In this document: one piece after another, positions 10,192-22,047 of the stretch
Numbering within the stretch: position 1 is the stretch's first letter
How the letters are laid out: each line of letters opens with the position of its first letter
Source of the DNA: Antrodiella citrinella
Lineage: Eukaryota > Basidiomycota > Agaricomycetes > Polyporales > Steccherinaceae
NCBI GenBank assembly: GCA_004802725.1
Contig: SGPM01000085.1
Span: 25,415-89,414, forward strand
Direction of reading: 5' to 3'
DNA length: 64,000 bases
Position numbers and translations under genes: made by a program
Notes under the pieces: generated by a model
Told to the model about the DNA's origin: nothing
Seen by the model: only the letters and a program-made list of their open reading frames with translations
Databases searched by the model: none

Positions 10192-10983
10192 ATGTCGCCC
10201 CCCAGGAAGCGGCCCATATGCCATACATGTAACACGCCTATGGCAGGGCACAAACGTCCTTTCGGCGTGCCCATTTGCCCCGACTTCGATGAGCCGCTCC
10301 CTCCAAAAGCTGGGTCTCCCATTCCGCGGGCCGAGCTTATCATACCAGTCCTTCCTCCAGGTGGTTTCTTCCACCACATTAACCCCAACTACATCGAACG
10401 AAACCCACTACCACTACCATCCTCCCAGCCAGAACGCGCAGACAGTCCCATGACGTGGGTGTCGACAGAGCCCGCAGACGATGTTCCCGTCAAACGCGAG
10501 CCCGTCACTTACGTCGACGAGTTCCACCATCACCGGCACGTTCGCGTCGAACGATCCCAAAGCGTCACATCCTCTGTAACCTCTTCCTCCTCATACATTC
10601 GACGTATCCAGCATGCGCTCAGCACGAGCACTCCACTCGCGTCCATGTTTAGGACACCACGACAGGACATTTCCGGTGTCACGAAGGCAGCTCGCGCAGA
10701 AGGTCTCTACACAGCCCTTATTCATCAACCTCGCCCCATTTACGATGATGCGGAGCCCTCTTCATCTACGTCACGAATGTCGTGGAGAGTGGTGGTGGGG
10801 CAGGACGCAGGACAGGTGGCTGAGTTGGCGGACATGTATGAAAGGGACACGATGGGTGGACTGGGCGTACCCCCACCTGTTGCACCCTCGTTGCAATCTT
10901 GGGTGGCGAGATACACCGTGAAGTGCATGATTGGCGGCTTCACGCTCTGGATTTTCTTATGGGCATTCTTTATGATAGTTTAA
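10192..10983 (+). CDS. Tail-anchored protein with N-terminal C-x2-C/GH signature
   Basis: A single-exon gene of 263 residues; the ATG at 10192 is the first in frame. The N-terminus has CHTCNTPMAGHKRPFGVPICPD, a possible small zinc-binding knot (C-x2-C, H, C). The middle is disordered, with Ser/Pro/Thr runs, FHHHRHVRVERSQS and a strongly Ser/Thr-rich stretch. The last ~25 residues (MIGGFTLWIFLWAFFMIV) form one hydrophobic helix at the very C-terminus, so the protein is likely tail-anchored with its body in the cytosol. The gene 17387-18127 in this window has the same N-terminal signature. Convergent with the nucleolar protein gene, 421 bp apart. I know no function for this signature. Confidence 0.75.
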   Translation: MSPPRKRPICHTCNTPMAGHKRPFGVPICPDFDEPLPPKAGSPIPRAELIIPVLPPGGFFHHINPNYIERNPLPLPSSQPERADSPMTWVSTEPADDVPVKREPVTYVDEFHHHRHVRVERSQSVTSSVTSSSSYIRRIQHALSTSTPLASMFRTPRQDISGVTKAARAEGLYTALIHQPRPIYDDAEPSSSTSRMSWRVVVGQDAGQVAELADMYERDTMGGLGVPPPVAPSLQSWVARYTVKCMIGGFTLWIFLWAFFMIV

Positions 10984-11404
10984 GGCTTGGTACTTGGAGC
11001 ATGGTTGTTGTTGTTGTCGCCTTCAGACGGCTTGTGAGTGTATCTTTGTCTAGCTACTCTACACCCGCCCGCTCTGGAACGCTGTGTTTGTTATTGCTAC
11101 GTTATTTCTGTCAAGTTTTCCTGCTGTTGCATGTATTATAGTCATTGCATAACTCCCTCCCCGCTGCATGTGTTCGTATTGCGCTATGCCCCTTATGCCA
11201 CTATGTTTTCAACTCCCCTCTCAAATCCCATTCAGTTTGCATTGTCCGTCGTTCAGCGCTCAGCAACAGAACAAGTCAAAGGCCAACAAGGTCCTCATTA
11301 CCTCATTGTACAAGAACAGCGTTGGTCTAATGCCACGCTGCTCAATGCGGAGATTGAGTCATGACAAACAGTCCTGGGACACACATCGTTGAGAATCAAG
11401 ATCT
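10984..11404. other. Convergent intergenic region
   Basis: Separates two genes facing each other. It begins with G/T-rich then T-rich sequence consistent with a 3' UTR. Short ORFs here have no recognisable content. Confidence 0.5.
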
Positions 11405-14131
11405 TCATAACACCAGCTCTTCTACTTGATACAACCCAACCGACATGCCCGCTTGCTCGTGCAAAGCCTTTTTCCGCTGCCTCCAATCGACCTTGGGATC
11501 GAGTTTTGGCGGACCGTTGACTGCGTCTGACACCGCTTTTGCCTGAGCCCTGACAAATGGCTGCAGAGGCCCTTGCAGCTGCTCGATCTCGTCGTTGAGG
11601 GTCACTTCGGGCTGCAGACATGCCATGATCTGCCGCATAAGTTTGTGTGAGGGCGGGTGGGACAGGAAGGTGAGGAAAGACGAGTCCAGGAGGATTTGCA
11701 CGAAGTTGAGGACCTGCAATACACCGTGTGAGCCGATATTTGGCAGCAGCATATAGAGTGACTTACCTTGTCAATCGGTGGAATGTCATCCTTTTTGTGC
11801 TCCTCTAGGACTGGTAGCATGATCCCATGTTCACCTTTCTTCGCCTCCTCCGGCAAGAACATGCCCTCTTCGTTGGACCAAGATTCTACCCAGCCTAACA
11901 ATACGGTAAGAATGGCGACAAGCTCGTTTCCCTCCTTCACATGTTTACGAATAGCAACGCGCATCGCCGCAGCGGATGTAGGGTATGTGACATACAGCGA
12001 CAGAAGATCTGACAGGGAAGGGAGGGAAGCTTCCGTCGCAGAATCCACTTGCATGGAGTCATCGGCTTGGGAGGACGCTTTTGACTGAGCGACGATAACG
12101 TCGTGGAGGAAGGAAGCGAGATCGGCTTCGGGGATGTCGATAACTGTTTTCAATGCGAGTACTATCGATTCCTGAAAGGAGGTCAGTCGCTAGAGAACGC
12201 GCGGAACAGAAAAACGTACCCAGTCGCGTCGCAGTCCCAGTGCGGGTAACAGACCGCCGTCGACCATACCAGAGCTCACAGCACGTCGTTCCAGAAGATA
12301 CCTGACCACCTTCGGCGAATACGGAATATTTTCCGTAACACCTTTGGGCTGTCTGAGCAGAGCCTCCAGCACGTCCTGAACGAATTTGTGTCCGAGCTGG
12401 ACTTCGTTCTTGTGCGCGCCCTCCGGAGTTTTCGGCGCTTTCGCGACTTCCTGCTTGATCCAGTTGAAGAACGCTTCGTTTGCGGCCTCGGTACGGTTTT
12501 GGTCCACGGCCGCCCTCATCACTCGAAGCAACTTTGCACGGGTACCGTCCACCGGTGCGACATCAGACAAGGTGGATGTCGTGGAGATCCATTTGGCACT
12601 AGCCGATGCGCGGCCGATAGCGTTTGATATTTTGGAAGTAGGAGGGACAGACAAAGGGACAATGAGAACGGTCGACCGTGAAGCGGGATCGCTAGAAGAC
12701 GTGCGGTCTTCTGAGATCCCATTGACGGCATGTCTTGTCGGCCTTGGAGACAAAACCAGGACTGCCTGTGACGGTGAAGACGCGCCTGCAATTAGTTTAA
12801 GTTCTACAGGGTTCTTCTTGCTGCGACCGAGTGTGGAGGGGATGGGGTGTGTCTGTGTCGCAAGTACGACTGAATATCGGAGGTCCCACAACAAGAAGGT
12901 GATTTCGTTGTTACTGCTGGAGAAAAAGCCGGCAAGAAGGACATGGGAGGAACTGAGGGATGTTATGGATACTTCTTGTCGGGTGGGTGAGGGTTGAGAG
13001 ACGGTGGATGATGGCGAACTGAAGCTGAACGGTCCCAAGGAAACGCAGTCTGATGTCTTTGAGAGTGTGATGATCTCGCCGTCGGTTGCTTGAAGTTCGT
13101 ATGAGTGCCAAATACCTTGAGAAGCTGTAAAAAGTAGGCTTGGTAAGTAAGACGACTGGTAACTGTATATCCGGTCTTACTGAGAATGCTGATATATCCG
13201 GTATTGCTACATGTCACGTTCAGGATACCCTACGAAACGTTTATTACTGTTCGACACAGGTAGATCAATTTCGGCGCACCTGTGATGACTCCAGAGGAAT
13301 AGGACATTGTCCCAACGCTTGACTGACACCATGTTCGTCAATGGAAACCACTTGGACATGGACCGCACTGTCTTTCTGGCCAACCAGAATCGCAATGTTG
13401 CCTTGTGTCGGTGACCCACTAGGTGCAAACAGATTTGTTTGGCGAGGTATAAAAGTGCTTGCGAGCAGGTCTTCTGTCTCTTCAGGCGTGAAAATACTCT
13501 TCACGGCGAGTGATTCGTCCAAAACAGTGATTTGGCTGCCTGTACCTACAACCACAACCTGCTCGGGTAAACCCTCCGGTGCATATAAATGTGCGACTTT
13601 GTGAGGAGCCTGGGCGACATTATGAGATTATTGAAAGCCGAGAAATGCACACACTACTCACCACAGCAGATATTCTCCTCTTCTGAGCTTCAGCAGCCGT
13701 TACATTCCCTGCAGGATCTTCTTTCCACCTCCACACAGTCCGACCTGACTCGTCCGCGTCCAGGTTGGGGGCCCATTCAACAACGACATATGTCGTGCAT
13801 ATTCTTGAGCTTCCCTGAGTTGTTGTACGCGTAACGGGGGCGCACGAAAAGCGTACTTGAGGACCAAGCGTATAGGATATGGCGGGATGTAATGAAGCAA
13901 GCTAGGAGCGGAAGATCAGGTTATGAGAGAACACAGCAGAGTTGGTATGCTGACATCAAGTACGTGAACACCATCGCCTTGAGCCGCTACCGTAACATAT
14001 CCCTCCGAAGAGCTTGTGGACGCGTGCTGATTCGATGCAAAAACATTGGATAGTCCACTTGGTCCAGCCCGTGCGGCACTTTTTGGTTGCGAGTATGTCG
14101 AGAGTACGAACGGATCACCGATGCTAGCCAT
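11405..14131 (-). CDS. NOL11/Utp8-like nucleolar protein (t-UTP of the SSU processome)
   Basis: Multi-exon gene read from MASIGDPFVLSTYSQP (ATG at 14131) to EELVL and a stop at 11405. The N-terminal half looks like a beta-propeller: VTVAAQGDGVHVLDVS, VVVVGTGSQITVLDES, NIAILVGQKDSAVHVQVVS and ITFLLWDLRYSVVLATQTHP are repeated strand-turn-strand blocks. The C-terminal half is helical: LSDLLSLYVTYPTSAAAMRV, LVAILTVLLGWVESW and VQILLDSSFLTFLSHPPSHK. This arrangement and the last helices resemble NOL11 and fungal Utp8, which act in rRNA transcription and early 18S processing in the nucleolus. The match is by pattern, not by a single diagnostic motif, so another propeller-plus-helix protein remains possible. 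Main exons are near 14131-13920, 13900-13700, 13555-13280, 13110-12190, 12172-11767 and 11726-11405; borders are approximate. Confidence 0.6.
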
Positions 14132-14384
14132 GGAAGAGACAAGATTATAAGTTAGAGATGAAAGGGTGACACCGGCGAAGTGAGGATGCAGAAGACACTG
14201 GCAGTGGCTGCTATGATCGGAGGGGAAAGAAATTTCAATAGACGCTGAATGCAAGCTCGTCGATCGAGGTCAAGATTGACGTCAACATTCCGAGGAAATA
14301 AAATATATTCTCTATCGCTACATAGTTGGTCGGTGAGGTGAACAACAGTTTGTGGGGTATATTTTTGTCAAAAGTATAGATCAG

Positions 14385-15536
14385 TCAGAGCTCTAAACTC
14401 TGCAGTTCCAGTTGCAAGCGTGCAGTAGTCTTCTGCGCGTTCACAAGGTGGTAGGAATCCATCAAGGTGACGGACCGAGAGCGATGTACCGAGAGCAGTC
14501 CATGTATGACGGGCTCTATCTTTGAATCGTCCTTGTAGAACACACTAGGCAAGTTCATTATGTCAGACTCAATCCGATCTGCGGCGTTCAAAAGTGTGTC
14601 TAAAGATCACAAATCATGTTCAACGAGAACGGGGATGTCATGCGAAAAGAAAACTGACCAAGTTCACTCAGTGCACTGTTGCAGGAACGCAAGTATGTGA
14701 TATCACAACCCGTCATCTCACTAAGTTTGAGGGCTTTGTTTGACGCGGCCATACATTCGGCCTCGTGTCGTAGAAACGCCTCAGTAATGGCACGTAGAGC
14801 TGGAGCCTGAATATAGAGATACGTCCGTCAGGATCTCCTCCGACTGGAAGAGGCGGTATCGCACTAACCTCTTTACGGGCAAGGATGTCATAGAACTCCA
14901 ACAGCTGCTCTGCCTCAAATCGAATTCGAGCTTCAGCAACTGCTTCTTCTTCAGCCGCTAATCCCTGTGACCTCGTCTCTAGCGCAAAAAGAACCGTCTT
15001 CTCCGTTTTCTTTCGGGCTTCGTCGAGGGTCGATGACATATATAGCCATGAATATGTATGTGCCGCTTCTTGCAAACTGTCTGTTTCGGGGACCCTGGAA
15101 CTTGGTTTGCCTGCCGCTGAAGCATGCGATTCCGACTGCAAATGAAGTAGTATCAGTTACAGCACTGTTATATAGCTTTAGGGGTGGTGTCTTACAGAGG
15201 AATGGAGAGCATTTGGTCGAGATGGAGCACTTGACACGCTGCGGAGAGTAGCAATCTTCCCTCCCTGACGGGTACTAGTAGCTGGGACGGCTGAACGTTT
15301 GAGCGACCCGCTCGGTACGTTTCCTGCTGCGACAGTCTTGGTCCTCCCAGGTGGTTTGGCTGCCGCGGCAGGCTGAGCGGACCGCGTGGCAGAGGTGGTA
15401 CCACCGTGACTACCACTGACCTTTCCTAGAAAACGTAACCTCTCAGTTGGATCCGGGTGAGATCGTTGTGTAACGTCGTACCCTTGGTCACCTGCGGTGC
15501 TGATGGTTTGCCCTGAGCAGGCCTCCTTGCGAACAT
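14385..15536 (-). CDS. Coiled-coil protein with basic disordered N-terminus (possibly HAUS8-like)
   Basis: About 305 residues from ATG 15536 to the stop at 14385. Exon 1 (MFARRPAQGKPSAPQVTKG) joins in phase 1 to an exon starting near 15428. The first ~115 residues are disordered and basic (Ser, Ala, Pro, Arg, Lys). The rest is helical: SLQEAAHTYSWLYMSSTLDE, then EEEAVAEARIRFEAEQLLE and ITEAFLRHEAECMAASNKAL, ending LQLELQSLEL. A basic tail followed by a coiled coil that starts with a WLYMSSTLDEA-type helix is reminiscent of the microtubule-binding augmin subunit HAUS8, but this is only an inference and other coiled-coil proteins fit. Divergent from the acyltransferase gene with 259 bp between start codons. 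Confidence 0.55.
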
Positions 15537-15795
15537 ACTTATAGCTTTCTTTCCGGAGTTGATTCCTGCATACGCGGCCGGAGAATTGAAGAGATGATCA
15601 TGAGCGTCAGGTGAGAGGTGCTGAAAGCGTGTTTCTGTACGCGTGGAAGGCTGGCTGGGGCTGTCGGCAAGTGGAAAGTCGCAGCCGCCTTACCGCTACA
15701 ATTTCTTTCCCTCCTCCGTCCACCTCATCCCATCGTCGTTCGCACCGACGGCGACGACGACGACGAATCTGTCTTCTTCCTCACGCTACTTCACG
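15537..15795. promoter_or_regulatory. Shared divergent promoter, coiled-coil gene / acyltransferase
   Basis: 259 bp between divergent start codons. The acyltransferase side is strongly pyrimidine-rich (about 15700-15745, with CTTTCCCTCCTCCGTCCACC), then has GACGACGACGACGA just before the start codon. No TATA box is seen. Confidence 0.45.
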
Positions 15796-17017
15796 ATGTT
15801 GCTCATGAATTATGTCTTCAAGCCTCTGGCGTACGTCTCCCTTCCCGTCCTCGTCCTCAAACAAATCATGGAAGTATCCCCTCCCATCGTGCGATACTAC
15901 ATCCGACTGGGCCTATACCTCTCCACCCTATCCGTATGCTCGCTATGGGGGGTGGTATGCTCGCTAGGAATGCCGCTCATCGGACAGAGATTCAACGCGA
16001 GCTGGGTCACAGCACGGACGTTCCATGAAGTGGTGAAGCGGGTCATTGATGTGAAGTTTGAGGTGGAGGGTGCAGATATCATAGATATGGCCCGACCTGC
16101 AGTGCTAGTGTGCAACCACCAGAGTATGCTTGACGTAGAGATGCTCGGAGCGTACGTCCCATTAGCTGTCTGACAAGCTCGTACATTTAATAATGATATA
16201 TGCATTAGTGTGTTTCCCAAGCGCACTGCCATCATGGTCAAGAAGGAACTTCAATGGGTTCCTGGTCTCGGTCAATTCTTGACTTCGTCCGGAGCCATCT
16301 TCGTCGACAGAGGCAATAATGCCAAAGCCGTACGATCCCTCACTGCGGCAGGCGAGACGATGAAGTCGCGCGACATGTCCCTGTGGCTATTCGCAGAGGG
16401 AACGCGGTCTATGCGCGAATACCATGACATGCTACCCTTCAAGAAAGGTGCATTCCATATCGCGATCCGCGCTGGAGTTCCGATTGTCCCTATCGTGGTG
16501 GAGAACTATTACAGGGTGTATAGGAAGGGTGTATTCGAACCGGGAACCATCAAGGTCAAAGGTACATGGTGTTCTAAGCGTATTTGGTGTCAAGTACTGA
16601 TTACATCCTCTAACAGTTCTTCCGGCCATTGAGACCAAGTCTCTGTCCGGAGACGACGTTGCAGACCTGAGCAATCGCGTCCGAGACATGATGATCAAGA
16701 CGCTCCGCGAAATCTCTGTTCCCGTATCCTCCTCCCTCTATCCCGCGGACCGAGCACCTATCTCCACACAGCCGACCATTCAGCTTCCTACGTCGCCTAC
16801 CGCTGAGCAACGACAAACAGAACCCTTGTCTACCATCCCTTCGTCGCCAGTCGAAAGCCGTGACCTATCACCTTCTTCACGAACCGAAAGTCGTGCGTCG
16901 ACGAATTGGTCCGAGGAGCCATCGTCTCCTGCTCTTAGCCGAAAAGGCGAGAGCGAGAACGGCGTGGAGACAGAGGAGGATGAAGGTATGGTTCTTGTTG
17001 GACGACCAAAACCATGA
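15796..17017 (+). CDS. 1-acyl-sn-glycerol-3-phosphate acyltransferase (Slc1/AGPAT)
   Basis: Transfers an acyl group from acyl-CoA to lysophosphatidic acid, giving phosphatidic acid at the ER. Three exons (15796-16151, 16209-16561, 16617-17017) make 369 residues. Two hydrophobic segments lie near the start (YVSLPVLVLKQI, then YLSTLSVCSLWGVVCSLG). The catalytic NHX4D motif is NHQSMLD at about residue 107. FVDRGN follows, then the substrate-binding FAEGTRS near residue 180 (FPEGTR in most relatives; Ala for Pro here) and VPIVPIVVENY. A Ser/Pro/Glu-rich tail of ~100 residues after the PlsC domain is longer than in yeast Slc1. The start is the ATG before the first hydrophobic helix; the frame is open upstream but has no other ATG close by. 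Confidence 0.93.
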
Positions 17018-17386
17018 TGCTCTTGGACTCTTGGTATTGTAGCGTCGTGATACGTAGAAATATTTGCATTCCCAGCTAGATCTAATTTTTTTGGCTTTGT
17101 TATTGCAGATCAGGGACCTCTAATTATATGTTTTCGTCGAAGGTTGCTTGTCGCTATTGTTGTGTTGTTGGCAAAGCGACCTTTGACTCACAGGCGAATA
17201 ATACAAAGGACTTTGAGCTTTCATTCCTGCCAAACCGCTACCTGCAGGCGGACTGAACAAAGAGAATAGAAAGCTTGGGCCGCTTTGCATCCTCGTGCAA
17301 TATACATATAGGAGGCGGCCAGGGAGCTCGGTCTGCAGAGATCCACAACATATTCGAACATCTTCAGGCGCATCCGCATCCATAAC

Positions 17387-18127
17387 ATGTCTGCATCGCC
17401 CACGAAAGCACCCCAAGGCAAAGGTCTCTACTATAACCCGACACCATCTCCCGCCAAGGCTACGCGCCACTGCACGATATGCAAACGATCGATGCTCGGC
17501 CACCCTCGAGGCCGCTGCCCAGACTCGGAGCCCGCACCTCCCGCCGTCTCACCTACCAAAGCAAAAGTTCCAGTGCGAGGCGCTCCGCAACCGCCACAGC
17601 GTATTCCTGTCGAAGACGAGCAAGCCGAACGTCGTCGCCGACGATCTTCCATCCCCACTCCCCTCGCCAACGTCGCTCATCTCCCATCATTGACTCCTGC
17701 CGGGAAGGACGCAGTCCAGAGGCTGATGCAGCCCGGGATCATGGACGACGCGATGATCGTAGATGATGACCGGAACCGCGCCAACGTTTTGCGGTGGCTG
17801 GACAATGTTGAGGGGCCGGAGGAGGCAAGCGGTCCGATGACGAACTTCAGGGCATCAGATCCATTCGCGTCTCCAACTTCTCCGACGAAGCTCAAGGCAG
17901 AGGCGTCGCTTCCGCAAATCGTCAAGGACAAGGCGGCACATGCTATCGTGGTCGACCTGGATACTATCCGCGAGACGATGAAGCAGATGGAGAACAAGGG
18001 CTTCCAGATTCGGGCCCTGTATCCTCCGAAGAACTCGGTGCAGAGAAATGCCTGGTTGATTGTTGGGAGGGACCAAGATATGGTAGATGCGTTGGTGAAC
18101 AGGATGTTGGTGGGAGGCAGGACCTAG
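17387..18127 (+). CDS. Unknown protein with N-terminal C-x2-C/GH signature
   Basis: A single-exon gene of 246 residues, ATG at 17387. After a short disordered lead comes CTICKRSMLGHPRGRCPD, closely parallel to CHTCNTPMAGHKRP..CPD in the protein at 10192: C-x2-C, six residues, GH, then CPD. The rest is mostly disordered and basic-to-acidic. A helical segment (VDLDTIRETMKQMENKGFQI) and a short ordered C-terminus (NAWLIVGRDQDMVDALVNRM) follow. Unlike the 10192 protein it has no membrane anchor, so it is likely soluble. Four SPTK/SPTKL-like sites (SPTK near residues 4 and 50, SPTSPTK near 165) could be kinase targets. No known family was recognised. Same strand as the acyltransferase gene, 369 bp after it. 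Confidence 0.75.
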   Translation: MSASPTKAPQGKGLYYNPTPSPAKATRHCTICKRSMLGHPRGRCPDSEPAPPAVSPTKAKVPVRGAPQPPQRIPVEDEQAERRRRRSSIPTPLANVAHLPSLTPAGKDAVQRLMQPGIMDDAMIVDDDRNRANVLRWLDNVEGPEEASGPMTNFRASDPFASPTSPTKLKAEASLPQIVKDKAAHAIVVDLDTIRETMKQMENKGFQIRALYPPKNSVQRNAWLIVGRDQDMVDALVNRMLVGGRT

Positions 18128-19055
18128 GAAAGAGCTCACTTCTTTGATCGAATGCTTCTATTATATCATGTATATGCATCGCCCACTGAGCACCATGACC
18201 CCGTTATGCCAAGGCTCTCTAAAGCACCGCAGGATATCGAACAGAGAACGTATAGCCCGGTTACAGCCTGGCGGAACGCAGTATGAGAAGCTGCCCCAGA
18301 GACGTCTGCAGGGAAGATCACTGCATGATGTATGAACGAGCATGCAGCGCCATAAACACTCGATTTGACAGAGCTGCCACTGGCATTTGACTTGAGTTCA
18401 GAGCAAAGATGAATGACTACCCCTGGACTACCCACATACCTTAATTGCAATAAACCTGAGTCGTAGCTGTACATGACGTCCGGTGTGCAGTGCACTGACA
18501 TCCTGTCATGATACATTCCTGCCTGCTAACCTGAGCAAACGAGTAGACGGTGATAACCCATAACACCCATTAGGTTTTGACAAGCCTCTGCATCGCGAGA
18601 CTGTCCTAGGGTGCCATCGAAGTCCGATGCTACCAGAGTTCCTGTTCCACAAGTCGATCCCGACCGACAGTTCTGTCTTGATAGATGTAAGCCCTACGAA
18701 CGCGAAATGATACAGTGATCAGTAGTCCTTCTGCTGGAATGTGCGAATGAAAGACAGATATGTTTTGTTGGACAAATGGTTTAAGACAAGGCTGTACTAC
18801 GGTTGCGGACGGATGATGGCTGTAGCGCCTTTCCATTGTCGCGACGGTCTCAACTGTCCTGAGTCCCGTCGCAATGACCGCCAGTCTTCATCCTCGCAAC
18901 TCATCATCTTCTCACAGAGCCTTTTCCCGCCTGTGCCCATCCATCATCCTGAGATACCCTGTTGCGCCGCCCAACTACACCAAGATACCCATCTCTTCAC
19001 AGGCGTCGGAGGCTTGCTCAAGCCCCCGGATTAGCCAACAAGTGACCCCCAAACA
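18128..19055. other. Intergenic, no gene recognised
   Basis: About 930 bp on the same-strand side between the C-x2-C gene and the CNH gene. Short ORFs are present but without motifs. The last ~150 bp are C-rich (CAACTCATCATCTTCTCAC...), as expected of a fungal 5' leader. Confidence 0.45.
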
Positions 19056-22047
19056 ATGTCGAGCGAGCTGGAGATACCCTCCGTGATAGAAAGGGACCAG
19101 GACGGAGGTGATGGTCTTCCGACCTACGATGATCTCCTCGTCCAAAATGGGCCGAATTCAAGGTGTGTATCTAGCCATTATCGGTGTGTTTGTACTTTGA
19201 TCATATCTAACCTTCTACCTCGTCGTGTGCTCCTAGATTTGGACGTTGGAAGGAATGGATAGAGAAGAGGTATGCAAGAATAGTTTCTGCTATTGATGTT
19301 GTCGCCGCCTGCAACTATCTTCGCAGGCGACGGGTGAGGTCCGCGTACACTGACCGTGATGCTCCTCCACCAGAGCTGCTGAACGATATGCGGATTTGAC
19401 ACCGGAGGACCTCAGACAGCGGAGGGCTAGAGGATGGGGACACGGTGTGAGTCTTGCTTTTGTCTTCTTTGCAAGTCGCAAGACCGCTCTTTCATTGTGG
19501 CGCCACTTCCGTTCAGACTACATTGGTTACTTCTGCTAAAAATGAACTACTTCATAGGTAGAGGAAGATCCCTTCTTTCCCTCGCCGGGGGCCCCGGGTC
19601 CACATGTTGAACTGCATCTGCAGACGAACTTCTCGTCCTCGTCCGTGCAGCGTACCGAATCCTCGGACACTGCAGTCGACCCTGGACCACAACCATCCAT
19701 CGGAGAACCGCTCTACCCAAGTCACCTCGAGGTGCATCAATTTGGTTCCCGATTTCTTCCACACGCGACGTCGCAAATACGATGTCTGCTACCTCTCCTC
19801 GGCGATCAACTTTTGCTCATTGGACATGACGACGGTCTCTCTGTGATGGACCTATATCCAAAAGAGTGGAGTGACCATGGAGGAATCACTAATAAAGGTC
19901 CTAGCGATGCTGAGGCCCGGCCAATATGGGTCGGCGAAGGGTGAGTGGTTTTCCATCCATCTGCACCGTCACTCCGACCGCGTATTCGCTGCAAACAATC
20001 TCGAATATTTCGGTGGTACTATAATGCTTCAAAGCAGTCGTCAACTCCCGCTGTTCATTTACTCTGGCCCGTCATGAGCGTTTTGGGCCACATTACCACC
20101 CACGGTGATCTGCCGCTTATGATAAAGTGTCCCGTCACTGTGGACGCATTTTGCCTTGTTGTGCTCAGCTTCTACCGTGGCAGAGCCCTTATCCTGTTTT
20201 ATTCTGCATTGTGTAAACGAGCGGTTGGATCTCAGATGTAGCATCTCGCTAACATTACTTGCATCGACAGGGTATTCCAGATGAACGTGCTTGAGTCAGA
20301 GAGTACCGGTGCAGGTACCCCACAGGGCGTCGTACTAGCTCTAGTTGGACCCGAGAACTGTTCCCCCAAAGAACAAGAAGGCGTGCGGTCTTTACGCATG
20401 TACAACCTTGCAAGCTTGGTAAGTTTGGCAAAGTATGTGATAACGCAGAAGGTGAGTTCTTCGTTACATTTATACTACAATGGAATGCTCTAACATAGAT
20501 TATTTTATAGGCAAGGCCTCTCGATTTGCGTCATCCAACTTCGGGGAAGCCAACGCAAACAACACCTCGACGGCACCGCAAAGGTCCGAGCTTGACAAAA
20601 GGACTCAAGAACCTCATGGTCGACTCGCCACCTTCCGGTCCTGCCAATCTGATCTACCAAGCCAGAACTGAGACATATATGCAGTTACCCTCGGCCGTGG
20701 ACTCCATAGGATCTTTGCCATTCAAGGAGAGCCCGATCACTGATGCATCGAACATGTTGGATTCCTGGGAAGTAGTGGACGATTTGCCTCTACGCTGGGC
20801 CACGGATTACAAGCCGCTAGCCACAGCGGGTTCTCGACTGATGAACACCTCAGTTCTATCATATGCGATATATCGCAATGAGAACCAACGCAGTCGGGGC
20901 GGTGCTTTTCTTGCAGTAACGGTCAAAAGCAATATTCTATTATACGAGACGCCAAAGGGTGATCGTTCGTTCCGTTTCGTCAAGGTGCGTATCCCGGTAC
21001 ATCATGTGTTCCGTTATCTCACCAGGCATGACTGTCCAGGAGTTTTACACTCCGCTCACCGCGCGGAACCTCACGTTCGTACACCAAGCCGTGCAGGATC
21101 CCATGTCACGTAGCCCATCCGATATGTCCCATTCACGTCATCGTAACATCTCCACTCCAGTAAATCGGGCTCCGAAACGCATGTCCATGGGCGGTGCGAA
21201 CCCGACATCTTCTCAATACCCACCTCAGCTTAGCATCTTCGTGGTATTCGAGAAGAAAGCGGGGCTTATCCGAATAGCAGATGCCGCGGTGGGTGAAGTC
21301 GATCTGTACGACGAGGCAGCAGGCACGAATGCGTTGCTTAATCCCGCCGGGTCTCTGAATCGAAGACCTAGAACATCATGGGACGGTATGAGTTTCCACA
21401 AGGAACCAAAGGCGTCGTGGATTCCGCCTGTGCTGATGGTGATAAAAGGACAGGCGAACGGAGGTCTTTCTCATAGCATGTATCTGGTGACGCGCGGCAA
21501 GCACACTCATTTGCTACCATCGCCTTTGCCCGCCAACCTCCCCTCCATCCCCCCATACCGGACCTTCACATGGACCTCACCGCCATCTAACATCTCTACG
21601 CGAATATGCAGACAGACCCCGCCGCTATCGGAGGAGGGGTCGTCTGAATCCTTCTTGCAGGTCATCGCCTTTGGAGAAGAAGGCGTGGAAGTCCAAGAGG
21701 TCCCTCTATCCAACCTGACGGTGAACATGGGCAAAGGAAAGAGCAAGGTTGAAGAGCCCGTGCGCGCGGTGGCAGACTTAGGTGGGGACGCAGGATTCTT
21801 GTGTACAGGTGGGTTCTGGCACGACGACGATCCTGCGCGACCAGGGTTGATGCGGTCGGACTCTACTGCGAGCTACGACTCCGACTCGGTGTTGGAAGAC
21901 ATCTCGAGCTCGCGTACACCCACTCGACTGAAGGAGGTTGAAGGTGTATACGGCTGGGTCCGTAAAGGAGCAGAAGACTGGCGGGTGTTTTGGGTCGGAG
22001 GTACTGGAGACCGAGATACGGACAATTATCAGCACTACGCCAGTTAA
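19056..22047 (+). CDS. CNH (citron homology)-domain protein
   Basis: Seven exons (19056-19162, 19237-19269, 19374-19446, 19558-19940, 20271-20451, 20511-20984, 21040-22047) give 752 residues in one open frame. The N-terminus has a conserved-looking block, GLPTYDDLLVQNGPNSRFGR then W..WIEKRAAERYADLTPED. The CNH-like propeller begins with CLLPLLGDQLLLIGHDDGLS and VMDL, continues through SLRMYNLASLVSLAKY and LAVTVKSNILLYE, and ends with GVYGWVRKGAEDWRVFW. CNH domains bind small GTPases or act as scaffolds in kinases, Rho GEFs and vacuolar fusion factors. Here there is no kinase, GEF or PH domain, and a Ser-rich region interrupts the propeller (about residues 430-480). The 330-bp intron at 19941-20270 is longer than its neighbours. 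Cellular role unknown. Confidence 0.8.

Noticed and set aside
12386..12997. 203-codon plus-strand ORF inside the NOL11/Utp8-like gene
   Set aside because: Antisense shadow of the spliced minus-strand gene.
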